Of a stretch of 64,000 nt of DNA, positions 48,229-57,641 are shown piece by piece. Source of the stretch: Leptodactylus fallax (taxonomy: Eukaryota; Chordata; Amphibia; Anura; Leptodactylidae). Positions within the stretch are counted from its first letter, which is position 1; each line of letters opens with the position of its first letter. A program made the translations under genes and the position numbers. The notes below the pieces were generated by a model. It made no database searches. It saw only the letters and a list, made by a program, of their open reading frames with translations, and had not been told where the DNA came from. Location of the stretch: the NCBI GenBank assembly GCA_947044405.1, contig CAMRHE010000166.1, positions 2,667,501-2,731,500 on the forward strand. Reading direction: 5' to 3'.

Positions 48229-48495
48229 GGGTATGCTCACACGGTGGAAAATAAAGAGCAATTCCTCTTCATTTTCTGCCACCATCATTTTCGCCCGCAG
48301 TCGGCTGCGATCGGATGCTGATGCAGGGCATCGGCATTCCGTCGCGGCTTTCCACTGCTGATTAGGCCAAGATGAATGAGACAAATCAGCAGTGAGTCTT
48401 GAGCCGCGGACTCCACGGCTGGATCAGCTGCGGAATCCGCAAGATCCGAAATCTTTCCCCAAATCCTCGGCAAATTCCGCCTTGTGAACATACCC
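48229..48495. mobile_element. PIF/Harbinger-like MITE
   Basis: 267 bp flanked by TTA on both sides (48226-48228 and 48496-48498). The ends are inverted copies of GGGTATGCTCACACGG and GGGTATGTTCACAAGG. The interior is CpG-rich with no coding capacity. A TTA duplication and these ends fit PIF/Harbinger MITEs. Confidence 0.8.
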
Positions 48496-48626
48496 TTAGG
48501 CAGCCAAGAGCAGTTATTCCTTGTCTCAGGGCTGTATTAGATTCCTGCAGATGGCTTCTCTTCTCTTAGGGGCTGCAGTAGTCTCTCACCATGTTGTCTT
48601 GTCTGCACCACTTCTAACACAACTAA

Positions 48627-49043
48627 GGGTGGGTTCACACCTGCGCTTGGTGTCCGTCCGTCGCCAATCCAGTGAAAATCTCGGCGAACTGGATTGGCAT
48701 CGAATACAGACCGGTCAGCGGCGCATTGGTTAAAAACCCATTCATTTGAATGGGTTTTTAAAGCAGTGCGCGGGTGTGCGCTTACACCCTCTGCGCTGCC
48801 AATCCTTTTTTTCGTCGGAAACAAAGTCGGACACGCAGGACTTCGTGTCCGACGAAAAAAAAAAGGATTGGCAGCGCAGAGGGTGTAAGCGCACACCCGC
48901 GCACTGCTTTAAAAACCCATTCAAATGAATGGGTTTTTAACCAATGCGCCGCTGACCGGTCTGTATCCGACGCCAATCCAGTTCGCCGAGATTTTCACTG
49001 GATTGGCGACGGACGGACACCAAGCGCAGGTGTGAACCCACCC
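48627..49043. mobile_element. PIF/Harbinger-like MITE, near-perfect 417-bp palindrome
   Basis: Flanked by TAA on both sides (48624-48626 and 49044-49046). Both ends read GGGTGGGTTCACACCTGCGC. The two arms of about 205 bp are almost identical, differing by a few substitutions and small indels, so the entire element can form one hairpin. Open frames on both strands (48537-48928) encode mirror copies of the same residues and result from the palindrome. Confidence 0.92.
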
Positions 49044-49550
49044 TAACTGAACTCTCTAGAGACTTCTAATCTCCACCCTTTAACCCAGGCCCGTGATATG
49101 CTGGGGAAGAACCAAGTGCTATAAAACAGAGTGGTGCCAGACTTCAGTGGATACCTCAAGAACAAGGGCAACAAAACAATAGGGAAAGCTGCAAAACATT
49201 ACAATTATATACAGACATATAAAATGTAAAACAACATAAGATAAAAACAAGTAAAGCAGTGTCCATATAGGGTTTGGTATGTGACGACGGAAAAATGCCA
49301 AAAATTATTTGGTCATCAAGGCCTAAGACAGACTGGTCAATAAAGGGTTAAACACTCAGTGGTACAATACATCATCACAACTAAAGAAATGTATACAGGT
49401 GTACAGCTTATACAGTGATGAATAAACCTGCACAGCATGTAAATAGCACATAAGGTAGAAATGGCACATTGTGGCTGAGAACCCAGTATAAGCTTCCACC
49501 ATACTTGTGGAAGGTAGTAACCTCCACCACCTTAGAGGGTTAGTATAGAC

Positions 49551-50404
49551 CCGTGATGGTGAACCTATGGCACACGTGCCAGAGAGGGCACGCAGAGCCC
49601 TCTCAGTTGGCATGCGCGCCGTCGCCATAATTGCTCACTAACGGGGAATCCGGTCCAGGATTCCCCGTTAGTGAACGATTGCCTCTTTCAGCTGTATGTG
49701 CAAATGCACATACAGCTGAAAACTGTCAGTGTAAATCGGTAAAGGCTGAATACTGTACTCTGGAAGGACCTTCTGACGTCATAAGGTCACATGACAGGGT
49801 AGGCGTGTCTTTACTTGTAAGAAGGTCCTTCTACATGAAGAAAAGTTGTATCCTGAGCAGTGGAGGACATGGAGAGCTGTGGGGTGCAGGGTGTAGTGTG
49901 GGGGGAGAGATTTGGGATGCAGGGAGTACTGTGGGGAGGAGAGATGTGGGGTGCAGTGTGGGGGAGAGATGTGAGGGGCAGGGTGTGCTGTGGGGGGAGA
50001 GAAGTGGGGTGCAGGGTGTACTGTGGGGGGGAGATGTGGGGTGCAGGGTGTACTGTGGGGGGAGAGAAGTGGGGTGCAGGGTGTACTGTGGGGGGGGAGA
50101 TGTGGGGTGCAGGGTGTAGTGTGGGGTGCAGGGTGTAGTGTGGGGGGAGAGATGTGGGGTGCAGAGTGTAGTGTGGGGGGAGAGATGGGTGCAGGGTGTA
50201 CTGTGGGGGGGAGAGATGCGAGGTGCAGGGTGTAGTGTGGGGGGAATGGGGGTTCAGGCTTCGTGTGAGCAAGGGGGGGGGAATGGGGGTGCAGGGGAGG
50301 CAGGTTAATTTAAGGTGAAATTGCCGTGTTGGCACTTTGCGATAATTTAGTGGACTTTGGGTTGCAGTTTGGGCACTCGGTCTCTAAAAGGTTCGCCATC
50401 ACTG
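49551..50404. mobile_element. hAT-like non-autonomous element with G-rich minisatellite
   Basis: Starts CCGTGATGGTGAACC and ends with the complement of CAGTGATGGCGAACC, a hAT-type terminus. Eight-base flanks GTATAGAC (49543-49550) and CTATAGAC (50405-50412) match at seven positions. An inner inverted pair of 19 bases or more, 'gaatccggtccaggattccc', lies at 49646-49666. More than half of the element is minisatellite. Confidence 0.85.
49870..50255 (+). repeat. G-rich minisatellite, ~33-bp unit
   Basis: More than ten units built on GTGGGGGGAGAGATGTGGGG followed by TGCAGGGTGTA. The plus strand has dense G-runs, so it could form G-quadruplexes. The long Pro/His/Thr-rich minus frame (49811-50335) and the Gly-rich plus frames are translations of this array. 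Confidence 0.92.
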
Positions 50405-50429
50405 CTATAGACTATCTCTAACTTATTCC

Positions 50430-51193
50430 CCCCTCTTCAGGTAGGCTCCCCAGTTCCCAATAGTTGGATTTGGTGTTTTTCTTGTGGCTCAATGGATGGG
50501 ACCCTCTCCAGTTTGCGTATCGGCCAGGCATTGGGGTGGACGATGCCATCATACACCTTCTGCACAATGTTCTTTCTCACCTGGAGAAACCACGGTGAGA
50601 ATAATGTTCTTTGATTTCTCCAGTGCTTTTAACACCATACAGCCGGGGTTACTGAGAGACAAGCTGGGCCTTGCTGTAGTGGACCACCACCTCTCCAACT
50701 GGATCCTAGACTACCTCACAAACCAACCTCAGTATGTGAGAGCCCAGGACTGTGTGTCAGATATTGTGATCTGACAGTTCTTGCCCCTTTCCTCTTCACC
50801 CTGTACACTGCAGATTTCAGGTGCAACTCATCTAGCTACTACCTACAGAATTACTCCCATTCCATGCATGAGACTGGGGTATAGGGCTGGGCAGTACTGT
50901 CAGTGACCGACTGCTTCACCCTAAGTGTGAGAAGGAGCGCAATCGGAAGCCTTTCCTCCCCACTGCGGTCAGGCTGCACAACCAACTCCGACCTAAATGG
51001 AGATTAGTCCATACAGAGAACTGAAATATCTTTCTGTCTGGGATCCCCCCACCCCCGCTCCTTCTTATCTGTCTGTCTACTATCAATGAAATGCCTCTAT
51101 CTTGGAACATTCTTGTATTTGTTTATATTTGTATTGTTTATCTTTGCTGCTGTAACACACTGAATTTCCTCATGGTGGGACCATTAAAGGATG

Positions 51194-51236
<43 letters not shown>
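50430..51236 (+). pseudogene. L2-like LINE, RT fragment and 3' tail
   Basis: The segment 50590-50770 encodes VRIMFFDFSSAFNTIQPGLL...YLTNQPQYVRAQDCVSD, a reverse transcriptase block A-type motif of L2-related LINEs. The palm box with YxDD is deleted. The coding end (LSVKKERNRKPFLPTAVRLHN-like, about 50920-50990) and the 3' untranslated part with 'ctgaatttcctcatggtggg' follow. The tail is an ATT microsatellite (51194-51236), the usual sort of tail for these LINEs. Confidence 0.8.
51194..51236. repeat. ATT microsatellite
   Basis: About fourteen TTA/ATT units forming the 3' tail of the LINE fragment. Confidence 0.95.
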
Positions 51237-51239
<3 letters not shown>

Positions 51240-52750
51240 GATAGAATTTAATTTCACAGACTGACCTGACTATACAGGGCTTGGCTAGGGTGGTTACCAG
51301 TCTATTTTGGTATCCAGGCCTTTAGCAGTCCAGGTACCATTTCAGTATGTAATGTTGCCACAATCCAAAAGGCTATATTTATGAGGTATATACACAGATA
51401 CTTTTCTGGACACCTATGGTTGTGACAATCTCAGCATAGAAATGGTTATTTCTAGAAACTTTAAATAAATTCAACAAAAATACACTGTTGCAATTCAGTT
51501 CTGACACTCCGTATTTGTTCAGAGCTGACAGATTCACTGGAAGATCCCCTATCTCTAAGTTCAGCCATCATTGTAGCATTACTTTAGCTAGTTACACTGG
51601 GGTCAAGCTCTCTCTAGCAGCAGGCCTCTTATGCCTGCCATATGGCACTCACCACACACATAGAGCTGCCTGTTATATCTTTAGCAACCATCAGCTTCCT
51701 CCTTCAAGCCAATCGGAGCTGCATGCAGACCTATAGCTGCTAGGGGAGCTGTGTAGTCCAAAAGCTTGTTGTCAGCTTGCTAACACATCATAAGAATATG
51801 TTTATACAACAGATTAAAGTCTGGCACGTATTTTCCCACAGCAGATATCCAACGCTGACCCCCAGATTTCTAGAGATGTATCACAGGTTTGCAGTTTGCA
51901 TTGCTGCAAATCTGTGCAAGGATCAGAACCATTGTCATTCACTGCATATTCCTCTAAAAATACACTAAGTGAAAGTCCACTTATTTCTTAAGCAGATTTT
52001 TTTTTCTGCCACATGTGAACATGGTTATGGAAATTCCATTCACATGCATGGGATGCAGAATTCACAAAGATTTAGTGTTAAAATACAAACTAAAATTGGT
52101 ATGCAAATTGCACTGTGTGAACACTACCTAATTGTTATACAAGATCAATGTTCACCATTTGCAAAGGCTAAACATACAGTCATGAAACATTAACATACAA
52201 CATTTATACAAACCCTCTTACAGACACAAAAACAGACACTTGGCCAGACATTGCTCTTGGAGAAAAAAACATATCTCAGAAATGGAAAAGCTGAATAAAG
52301 ATGGCAACATGAAAAGGAAAAAAATATGTATTTTGACTTTTACTTCTCCAAGAATGAAAAGCTAATGAAATGATGTAACTATGTTAGGAAATACTCTAGA
52401 TATTGTTGTAACTTTGCCATTGTTGCTTTATTTTGTCATGTCATTTGTTGAGAGGGTAGGTTATTTGTGTGTGTGGGGAGGGGGGCTGGTGTTGCCACTG
52501 CCAAACTTACTTTCCAGATTCCTGTGACTCAACCATGCATCATGTTCTACTGAAGCTCAGCACAGCCCAGGAATGTCTCCAGCAAGGAAGCAAAGTAACA
52601 GAAAAAAAAATAGTAAATATTAAATTATCAAAGTAATAGCAAAAATAGCATGTGACTTCTTTAAATAAGCTAAACTAATTTTATTGATAGGATAATTAGA
52701 AAAAAGGTAGAACTGCACCAAAATTGAACAGCTCCACTAAAATAAACATG
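51240..52750. other. No gene seen
   Basis: No coding region or clear element. 51970-52130 has 'cacatgtgaacatggttatg' and 'attcacatgcatgg' words reminiscent of MITE arms, but no ends could be fixed. Confidence 0.35.
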
Positions 52751-52754
52751 CGTA

Positions 52755-54312
52755 CAGTCATGGCCAAAAGTTTTGAGAATGATACAAATATTAATTTTTA
52801 CAAAGTCTACTGCTTCAGTTTTTCTAATGGCAATTTGCATATACTCCAGAATGTTATAAAGAGTGATCAGCTTAACAGCAATTACTTGCAAAGTCAATAT
52901 TTGCCTAGAAAATGAACTTTATCCCCCAAAACACATTTCAACATCATTGCAGCCCTGCCTTAAAAGGACCACCTAACATCGTTTCAGTGATTGCTCCATT
53001 AACACAGGTGTGGGTGTTGATGAGGACAGGGCTGGAGATCAATCTGTCATGATTAAGTAAGAATGACACCACTGGACACTTTAAAAGGAGGCTGGTGCTT
53101 GCCATCATTGTTTCTCTTCTGTTAACCATGATTATCTCTAAAGAAACACGTGCAGTCATCATTGCACTGCACAAAAATGGCCTAACTGGGAAGAGTATTG
53201 CAGCTAGAAAGATTGCACCTCAGTCAACAATCTATCGCATCATCAAGAACTTCAAGGAGAGAGGTTCCATTGGTGCCAAAAAGGCTCCAGGGTGCCCAAG
53301 AAAGACCAGCAAGCGGCAGGACCGTCTCTTAAAAGTGTTTCAGCTGCGGGATCGGGCTACCAGCAGAGCTTGCTGAGGAATGGCAGCAGGCAGGTGTGAG
53401 TTCATCTGCACGCACTGTGAGGTGGAGACTCTTGGAGCAAGGCCTGGTCTCAAGGAGGGCAGCAAAGAAGCCACTTCTCTCCAGCAAAAACATCAGGGAC
53501 AGACTGATATTCTGCAAAAGGTACAGGGAGTGGACTGCTGAGGACTGGGGTAAAGTCATTTTCTCTGATGAATCCCCTTTTCGATTGTTTGGAACATCTG
53601 GAAAACAGCTTATTCGGAGAAGAAGAGGTGAGCGCTACCACCAGTCTTGTCTCATGCCAACTGTAAAGCATCCTGAAACCATTCATGTGTGGGGTTGCTT
53701 CTCAGCCAAGGGAATCGGCTCTCTCACAGTCTTGCCTAAAAACACAGCCATGAATAAAGAATGGTACCAGAATGTCCTCCAAGAGCAACTTCTCCCAACC
53801 GTCCAAGAGCAGTTTGGCGCTCAACAATGCCTTTTCCAGCATGATGGAGCACCTTGCCATAAAGCAAAGGTGATAACTAAATGGCTCAGGGAACAAAACA
53901 TAGAGATTTTGGGTCCATGGCCTGGAAACTCCCCAGATCTTAATCCCATTGAGAACTTGTGGTCAATCATTAAGAGACGGGTGGACAAACAAAAACCAAC
54001 AAATTCAGACAAAATTAAAGCATTGATTCTGCAAGAATGGACTGCTATCAGTCAGGATTTGGTCCAGAAGTTGATTGAGAGCATGCCAGGGAGAATTGCA
54101 GAGGTCCTGAAGAAGAAGGATCAACACTGCAAATATTGACTTGCTGCATTAACTCATTCTGTCAATATAAGCTTCTGTTACTCATAATATGAATGCAATT
54201 ATATTTCTGTATGTGATAAAAACATCTGACAAACACACATAAAAACCAGAGGGCAGCAGATCATGTGAAAATATAATATTTGTGTCATTCTCAAAACTTT
54301 TGGCCATGACTG
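52755..54312 (+). mobile_element. Tc1/mariner transposon, family 1, copy B
   Basis: 1,558 bp flanked by TA, with the same ends and inner repeats as copy A (CAGTCATGGCCAAAAGTTTT). It lies in the opposite orientation to copy A, about 50 kb away. The sequences are nearly the same throughout, apart from point changes and small indels, so both are recent insertions of one family. Confidence 0.93.
53128..54139 (+). pseudogene. Tc1-like transposase (DD35E), broken by a 4-bp deletion
   Basis: Starts at the Met of MIISKETR and runs 83 codons to the RDRATS region. There a four-base deletion near 53366, relative to copy A ('agcagtgcagagc' has become 'agcagagc'), shifts the frame and leads to an early stop. 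The correct frame resumes as an open stretch at 53396-54139 with all catalytic residues (SDESPF, QHDGAPCHKA, NPIENLW) and the natural C-terminus (EVLKKKDQHCKY) missing from copy A. Thus A has the good middle and B the good end. Confidence 0.92.
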
Positions 54313-54423
54313 TATATCAAGGAAGATAGTGGGTGACCGGCTTAATTCATACATTGAATGTTATAGACTGATTGAAGTTACTGATCTGTCTGTCAGGAAA
54401 CATATTGGGGAAACTTACTAAAC

Positions 54424-54600
54424 TTAGGCTACATTCACATGACAGTGAAAACTGGCCGTGTGACATGCTAGTGAATAAGTTTGAGCAGCAGTATCCGGTG
54501 AAATATTACTGCATGCAGCAAACCACAGACACAATGGAGTCGATAACTGTCAGAAGAAGAAGAAGAAGAACAACCTCTATCTTATGATCACTTTTAGAAG
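54424..54600. repeat. Probable MITE half with AGAAG run
   Basis: 'ttaggctacattcacatgac' is a MITE-type end like that at 31425, but no partner end is seen. An AGA/AAG microsatellite lies at about 54553-54570. Confidence 0.4.
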
Positions 54601-55034
54601 TGGCTTTTCAGCTGGCAGGCTAGGCACAAGCAGGTATGCCACAAATATTTCTTGAAATTGTGTAAATTGTCACTACTTGGTGCACATGTGCACCCATAAA
54701 GGGGTCATTTAGTGGCTTTTTTCTACACTTATTTCTTTATTAATTTTCAAATGGCAGGCATACTGATGGTGAGCCACATTTTTTTTCTTGAAATTCTGTA
54801 ATCTCTGCCAACACGATGATGCTGTGGGATATGCTCCCATACAGGATAACACCATGTAACAATTTTCAAAAAAATATTTGTTCCCAGTTGTTAAGTGTGT
54901 TTTCCTGATTGTTTGTACCTTAAATGAATAGAAAAACGTTATTATTCCCTGTAAACTTTGCTTTTGTGGTCAGCACAATGATATTTTGAAATTGATCTAT
55001 TTTTAAGGATATTCGCAATATTTCAAGATACTTA

Positions 55035-55108
55035 AGAAGCTTCTGGAATTGTGAGAACTATGAAGAAGTTTCTAGAACTGCCCAGAATTATCTAGAACTT
55101 TCTGGGAC
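55035..55108. promoter_or_regulatory. Three heat-shock-element-like triplets
   Basis: Two perfect three-unit arrays of alternating nGAAn/nTTCn, AGAAGCTTCTGGAAT (55035-55049) and AGAAGTTTCTAGAAC (55064-55078), and a third with a degenerate last unit, AGAACTTTCTGGGAC (55094-55108). This matches the binding site of trimeric heat-shock factor. They lie about 0.4-0.5 kb upstream of the first recognised exon. Function is inference. Confidence 0.6.
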
Positions 55109-55438
55109 TGTACAGAATTGTAGGTAGCTGTATAACTACAGTTATATAGGGCCACTATAGCCCTTCCTGAGAGACGGAGAGACAGGATCTAATTGATTGG
55201 GATTGCATAGTAAGTGGGCAATGGCCATCACAGACAAAGGGGAATCGACCTAGACAGACAGGTGTGAATTCAATATCTATTCAGATTCTGATAACGACAG
55301 TATTCACACTTCACCCCACACCCATTACAGGAGGAGCTTAGGAATGTAAATGTATATATTGTGTGTTACTCTGGTACCGGGTGATCAATCTTGCTCTGCT
55401 GAATCCTCAGTACACTCTTGAACTTTAATACTTCATGG

Positions 55439-55444
55439 AATAAA
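55439..55444 (+). promoter_or_regulatory. AATAAA hexamer upstream of the first exon
   Basis: AATAAA followed by a T-rich stretch lies between the heat-shock-like sites and the first coding exon. It could mean that 55.0-55.5 kb is an LTR-like unit carrying its own polyadenylation signal, or it may be chance in AT-rich DNA. Confidence 0.3.
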
Positions 55445-55720
55445 GACCATTTTTATCAAGTTTGGAGAGACATCCTTTTTCCTTACAGTTCACAGCAACT
55501 TAGTCAATTTAGATAGTATCAAGAGGTTGCATACATCCAGCAGACGCATTTTGCTACGTATGTGGCCAGTTTATAAAGACAAGAGCGAAAAAGTACTCTG
55601 TGGAAGCATCTGCTAAGATGTGTGAGGCCTACAAAGCATACTTCGGCATGCCTGTTGGTGACCAAGACAAACCATGGGCTCCTCATTTCACATGTGAGCA
55701 CTGCAAGAAAACTCTTGAAG

Positions 55721-55849
55721 GTAAGTGGATAAATGCTACTCTCTTAAATAGCAGATTAACTGTGTTAATATTGTAAATATCACTAGTCATTAGTGTGAAA
55801 TAGGCCTAAATCAAATTCTCAATCCAAATATTATTTTGTTTGCTTATAG
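55721..55849 (+). other. Intron (GT-AG, 129 bp)
   Basis: The donor GAAG|GTAAGT and acceptor TTGCTTATAG|GTTGG flank an AT-rich 129-bp insert with stops. Joining the exons keeps the reading frame and conserved-looking residues on both sides. Confidence 0.8.
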
Positions 55850-56370
55850 GTTGGTACAGGGGAGAGAAGAGAGCCATGCATTTTGCTATCCCAAGAATTT
55901 GGCGTGAACCGACTGATCACTCAACAAATTGCTACTTCTGCATGGTGGACCCTTCCAAACGTCGCACTGGCAAAAATGCACCGCCTGTAACGTATCCTGA
56001 CATTCCGTCATCTATTGCCCCAGTACCACACTGCCCTGAACTTCCTGTACCAACACCTCCAGACAGAGCTACACCACCTTCAAAAGAAAGCAGCAGGTCA
56101 GACATCGAGGAAGACGTTGAAGATCACGATTTCTCTTCATATGCAGATGAGGAGCGGAAGCCATACTACCCTAACCAAAAAGACCTCAACGATCTGATCA
56201 GAGACCTTGGTCTCACCAAGTCCAACGCTGAGCTTCTGACATCAAGGCTCAAGCAATGGAACTTATTAGATGAAAGCGTCCAAGTCACAGATCAGAGGAA
56301 GCGTCACCAAGTTTTTTCCATCTTCTTCAGTCATCAAGATGGACTGTGCTTCTGCAACAATGTGGCCGGT

Positions 56371-57641
56371 TTTGAAGGATCCGAGTTACCAGGGCCTCGC
56401 GCCTAGCCTTACCTGCGATCACTTCTATTGCCTCACACCCACTTTCCGTGAGTGAGGCGGGTAACAGAGGATAATACACAAGACAAGCCTCCTAAATTTT
56501 ATATATTTATTAACCCCTAAATGGGTCGATACTAGACACTCAACACATACATAGAATACATGCAGCGGTTAACAAGCAGATACAAGTGAAAATAACATAA
56601 CATGGTACATAAAAATAAAAAGGGGATAAAAGAAAGAAAAGAATATATATTACCAACACCAGCTTGTTCAGGTATCTCTGGCTTCCAATGGGTACCAGGG
56701 CACTTTCTTATGGGACGACCAGCAGCACAGCACCTTAACCAGGTCAAATGGCAGAAGACCTCTGGAACAAGCAGTTAGTCCATTTCTCTGAGCCCATGTG
56801 GTAGGCTCAGAGCAGTCTTGGGCAAAGCATGTGTTGCTTACATGCATTGACATCTCTGTTAGAGTCACAAAATGGCCTCCCTAGGCAGCATGGCAGCCAC
56901 ATGTTGGTCACATGACTTCCCCCACAGCTGGCCTCCAAGAAGCGTGCATCTCCAAATTCACCAGCCAACAGAGAGTGGTTCAGCCTGGGCAGAGCCTTTT
57001 TGTCTCCCCTGGTCTCCTCCCTGAATGAGGTCACCAGGGGGAGAAGCCCCCGCCCCCTCTCTACATCTCTCATAATAACTTTTCAGTATAAGTCTATGCC
57101 TGATGTTTATAGAGTCTGGCTGGTAGTATAATGGGGTTCCTGGCGAGATCCCCAATACATAGACTCCAAGTTTGACACTCCATCTCCCTTTGGGTAAGGA
57201 GATCAGTGCCTGGACCTCTTCTGGGCTTTGAACTGTAACATGTGTATATTCTGAGCGTGCGCCTTGACTGGACGCATATGGGGCATTTATCGGGGCGACT
57301 ATAAGATGTTCCCCAGGCCAGATATTGTCATAAAACCATAATTCCTTAGAACCCATAAGGGTGCCACTGAATCTCTCAGGGATATGCGGATTGTTTGCAT
57401 AAAGCATCCTGTCTAAATGAACCCCTGCTGGGTTAGTGGGGGTTGTAGTCTTATGCAGATGAAGGCTTTTGACCAAATGGCTTCTTGCCTCAGGGACAGG
57501 ACAATAGACCTGAACTAGAGAGTAGTTTGACCACTTTCCAGGTACTCTGCTAGGCCGGATTCTAGGCCCCAACCCCCGCTGTGCAGCAGTATAGGCCAAT
57601 CTTGATACATACATGCCATACATGCCCCTAATATCATCACA
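56371..57641 (-). mobile_element. Solo-LTR-like insertion with a long open frame
   Basis: An insertion of 1,271 bp that exactly splits a codon series of the surrounding gene. It is flanked by CCGGT (56366-56370) and CCGCT (57642-57646), four of five bases matching. On the minus strand it starts TGTGATGAT and ends near CTTCAAA. An AATAAA lies near its minus-strand 3' end (about 56503-56510). The 5-bp duplication, TG start and polyadenylation signal fit a solo LTR of a retrovirus-like or other LTR retrotransposon, but the imperfect terminal CA is a caution. No primer-binding site or internal genes are present. Confidence 0.6.
56958..57641 (-). CDS. Open reading frame inside the LTR-like insertion, unknown product
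   Basis: The frame is open from the first base of the insertion (minus strand) through a Met at 57623 to a stop at 56958, about 227 codons in all. It has no signal peptide or membrane segment and no domain I recognise. Because it is already open at the element's 5' edge, it could be the 3' end of a gene reaching into the U3 part of the LTR in the complete parent element, as some complex retroviruses have. That is inference. It may also be a chance frame, and no protein product is supported. Confidence 0.35.
   Translation of the reverse strand, partial: CDDIRGMYGMYVSRLAYTAAQRGLGPRIRPSRVPGKWSNYSLVQVYCPVPEARSHLVKSLHLHKTTTPTNPAGVHLDRMLYANNPHIPERFSGTLMGSKELWFYDNIWPGEHLIVAPINAPYASSQGARSEYTHVTVQSPEEVQALISLPKGRWSVKLGVYVLGISPGTPLYYQPDSINIRHRLILKSYYERCREGAGASPPGDLIQGGDQGRQKGSAQAEPLSVGW

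Noticed and set aside
48537..49046. Several 60-119 codon frames on both strands with the same peptide
   Set aside because: They mirror each other because the DNA is a palindrome; they are the two arms of one MITE, not genes.
49870..50255. Regularly spaced repeats considered as a CRISPR-like array
   Set aside because: Units are contiguous with no unique spacers, in a eukaryotic setting; this is a minisatellite.
49811..50335. 174-codon Pro/His/Thr-rich frame and matching Gly-rich frames on the other strand
   Set aside because: Translations of the G-rich minisatellite; periodic and with no start context.
54900..55510. A 5' LTR directly upstream of the unclassified gene
   Set aside because: AATAAA and a CA-like end are present, but no TG start with a matching 5-bp flank could be found, so I list only the regulatory motifs.
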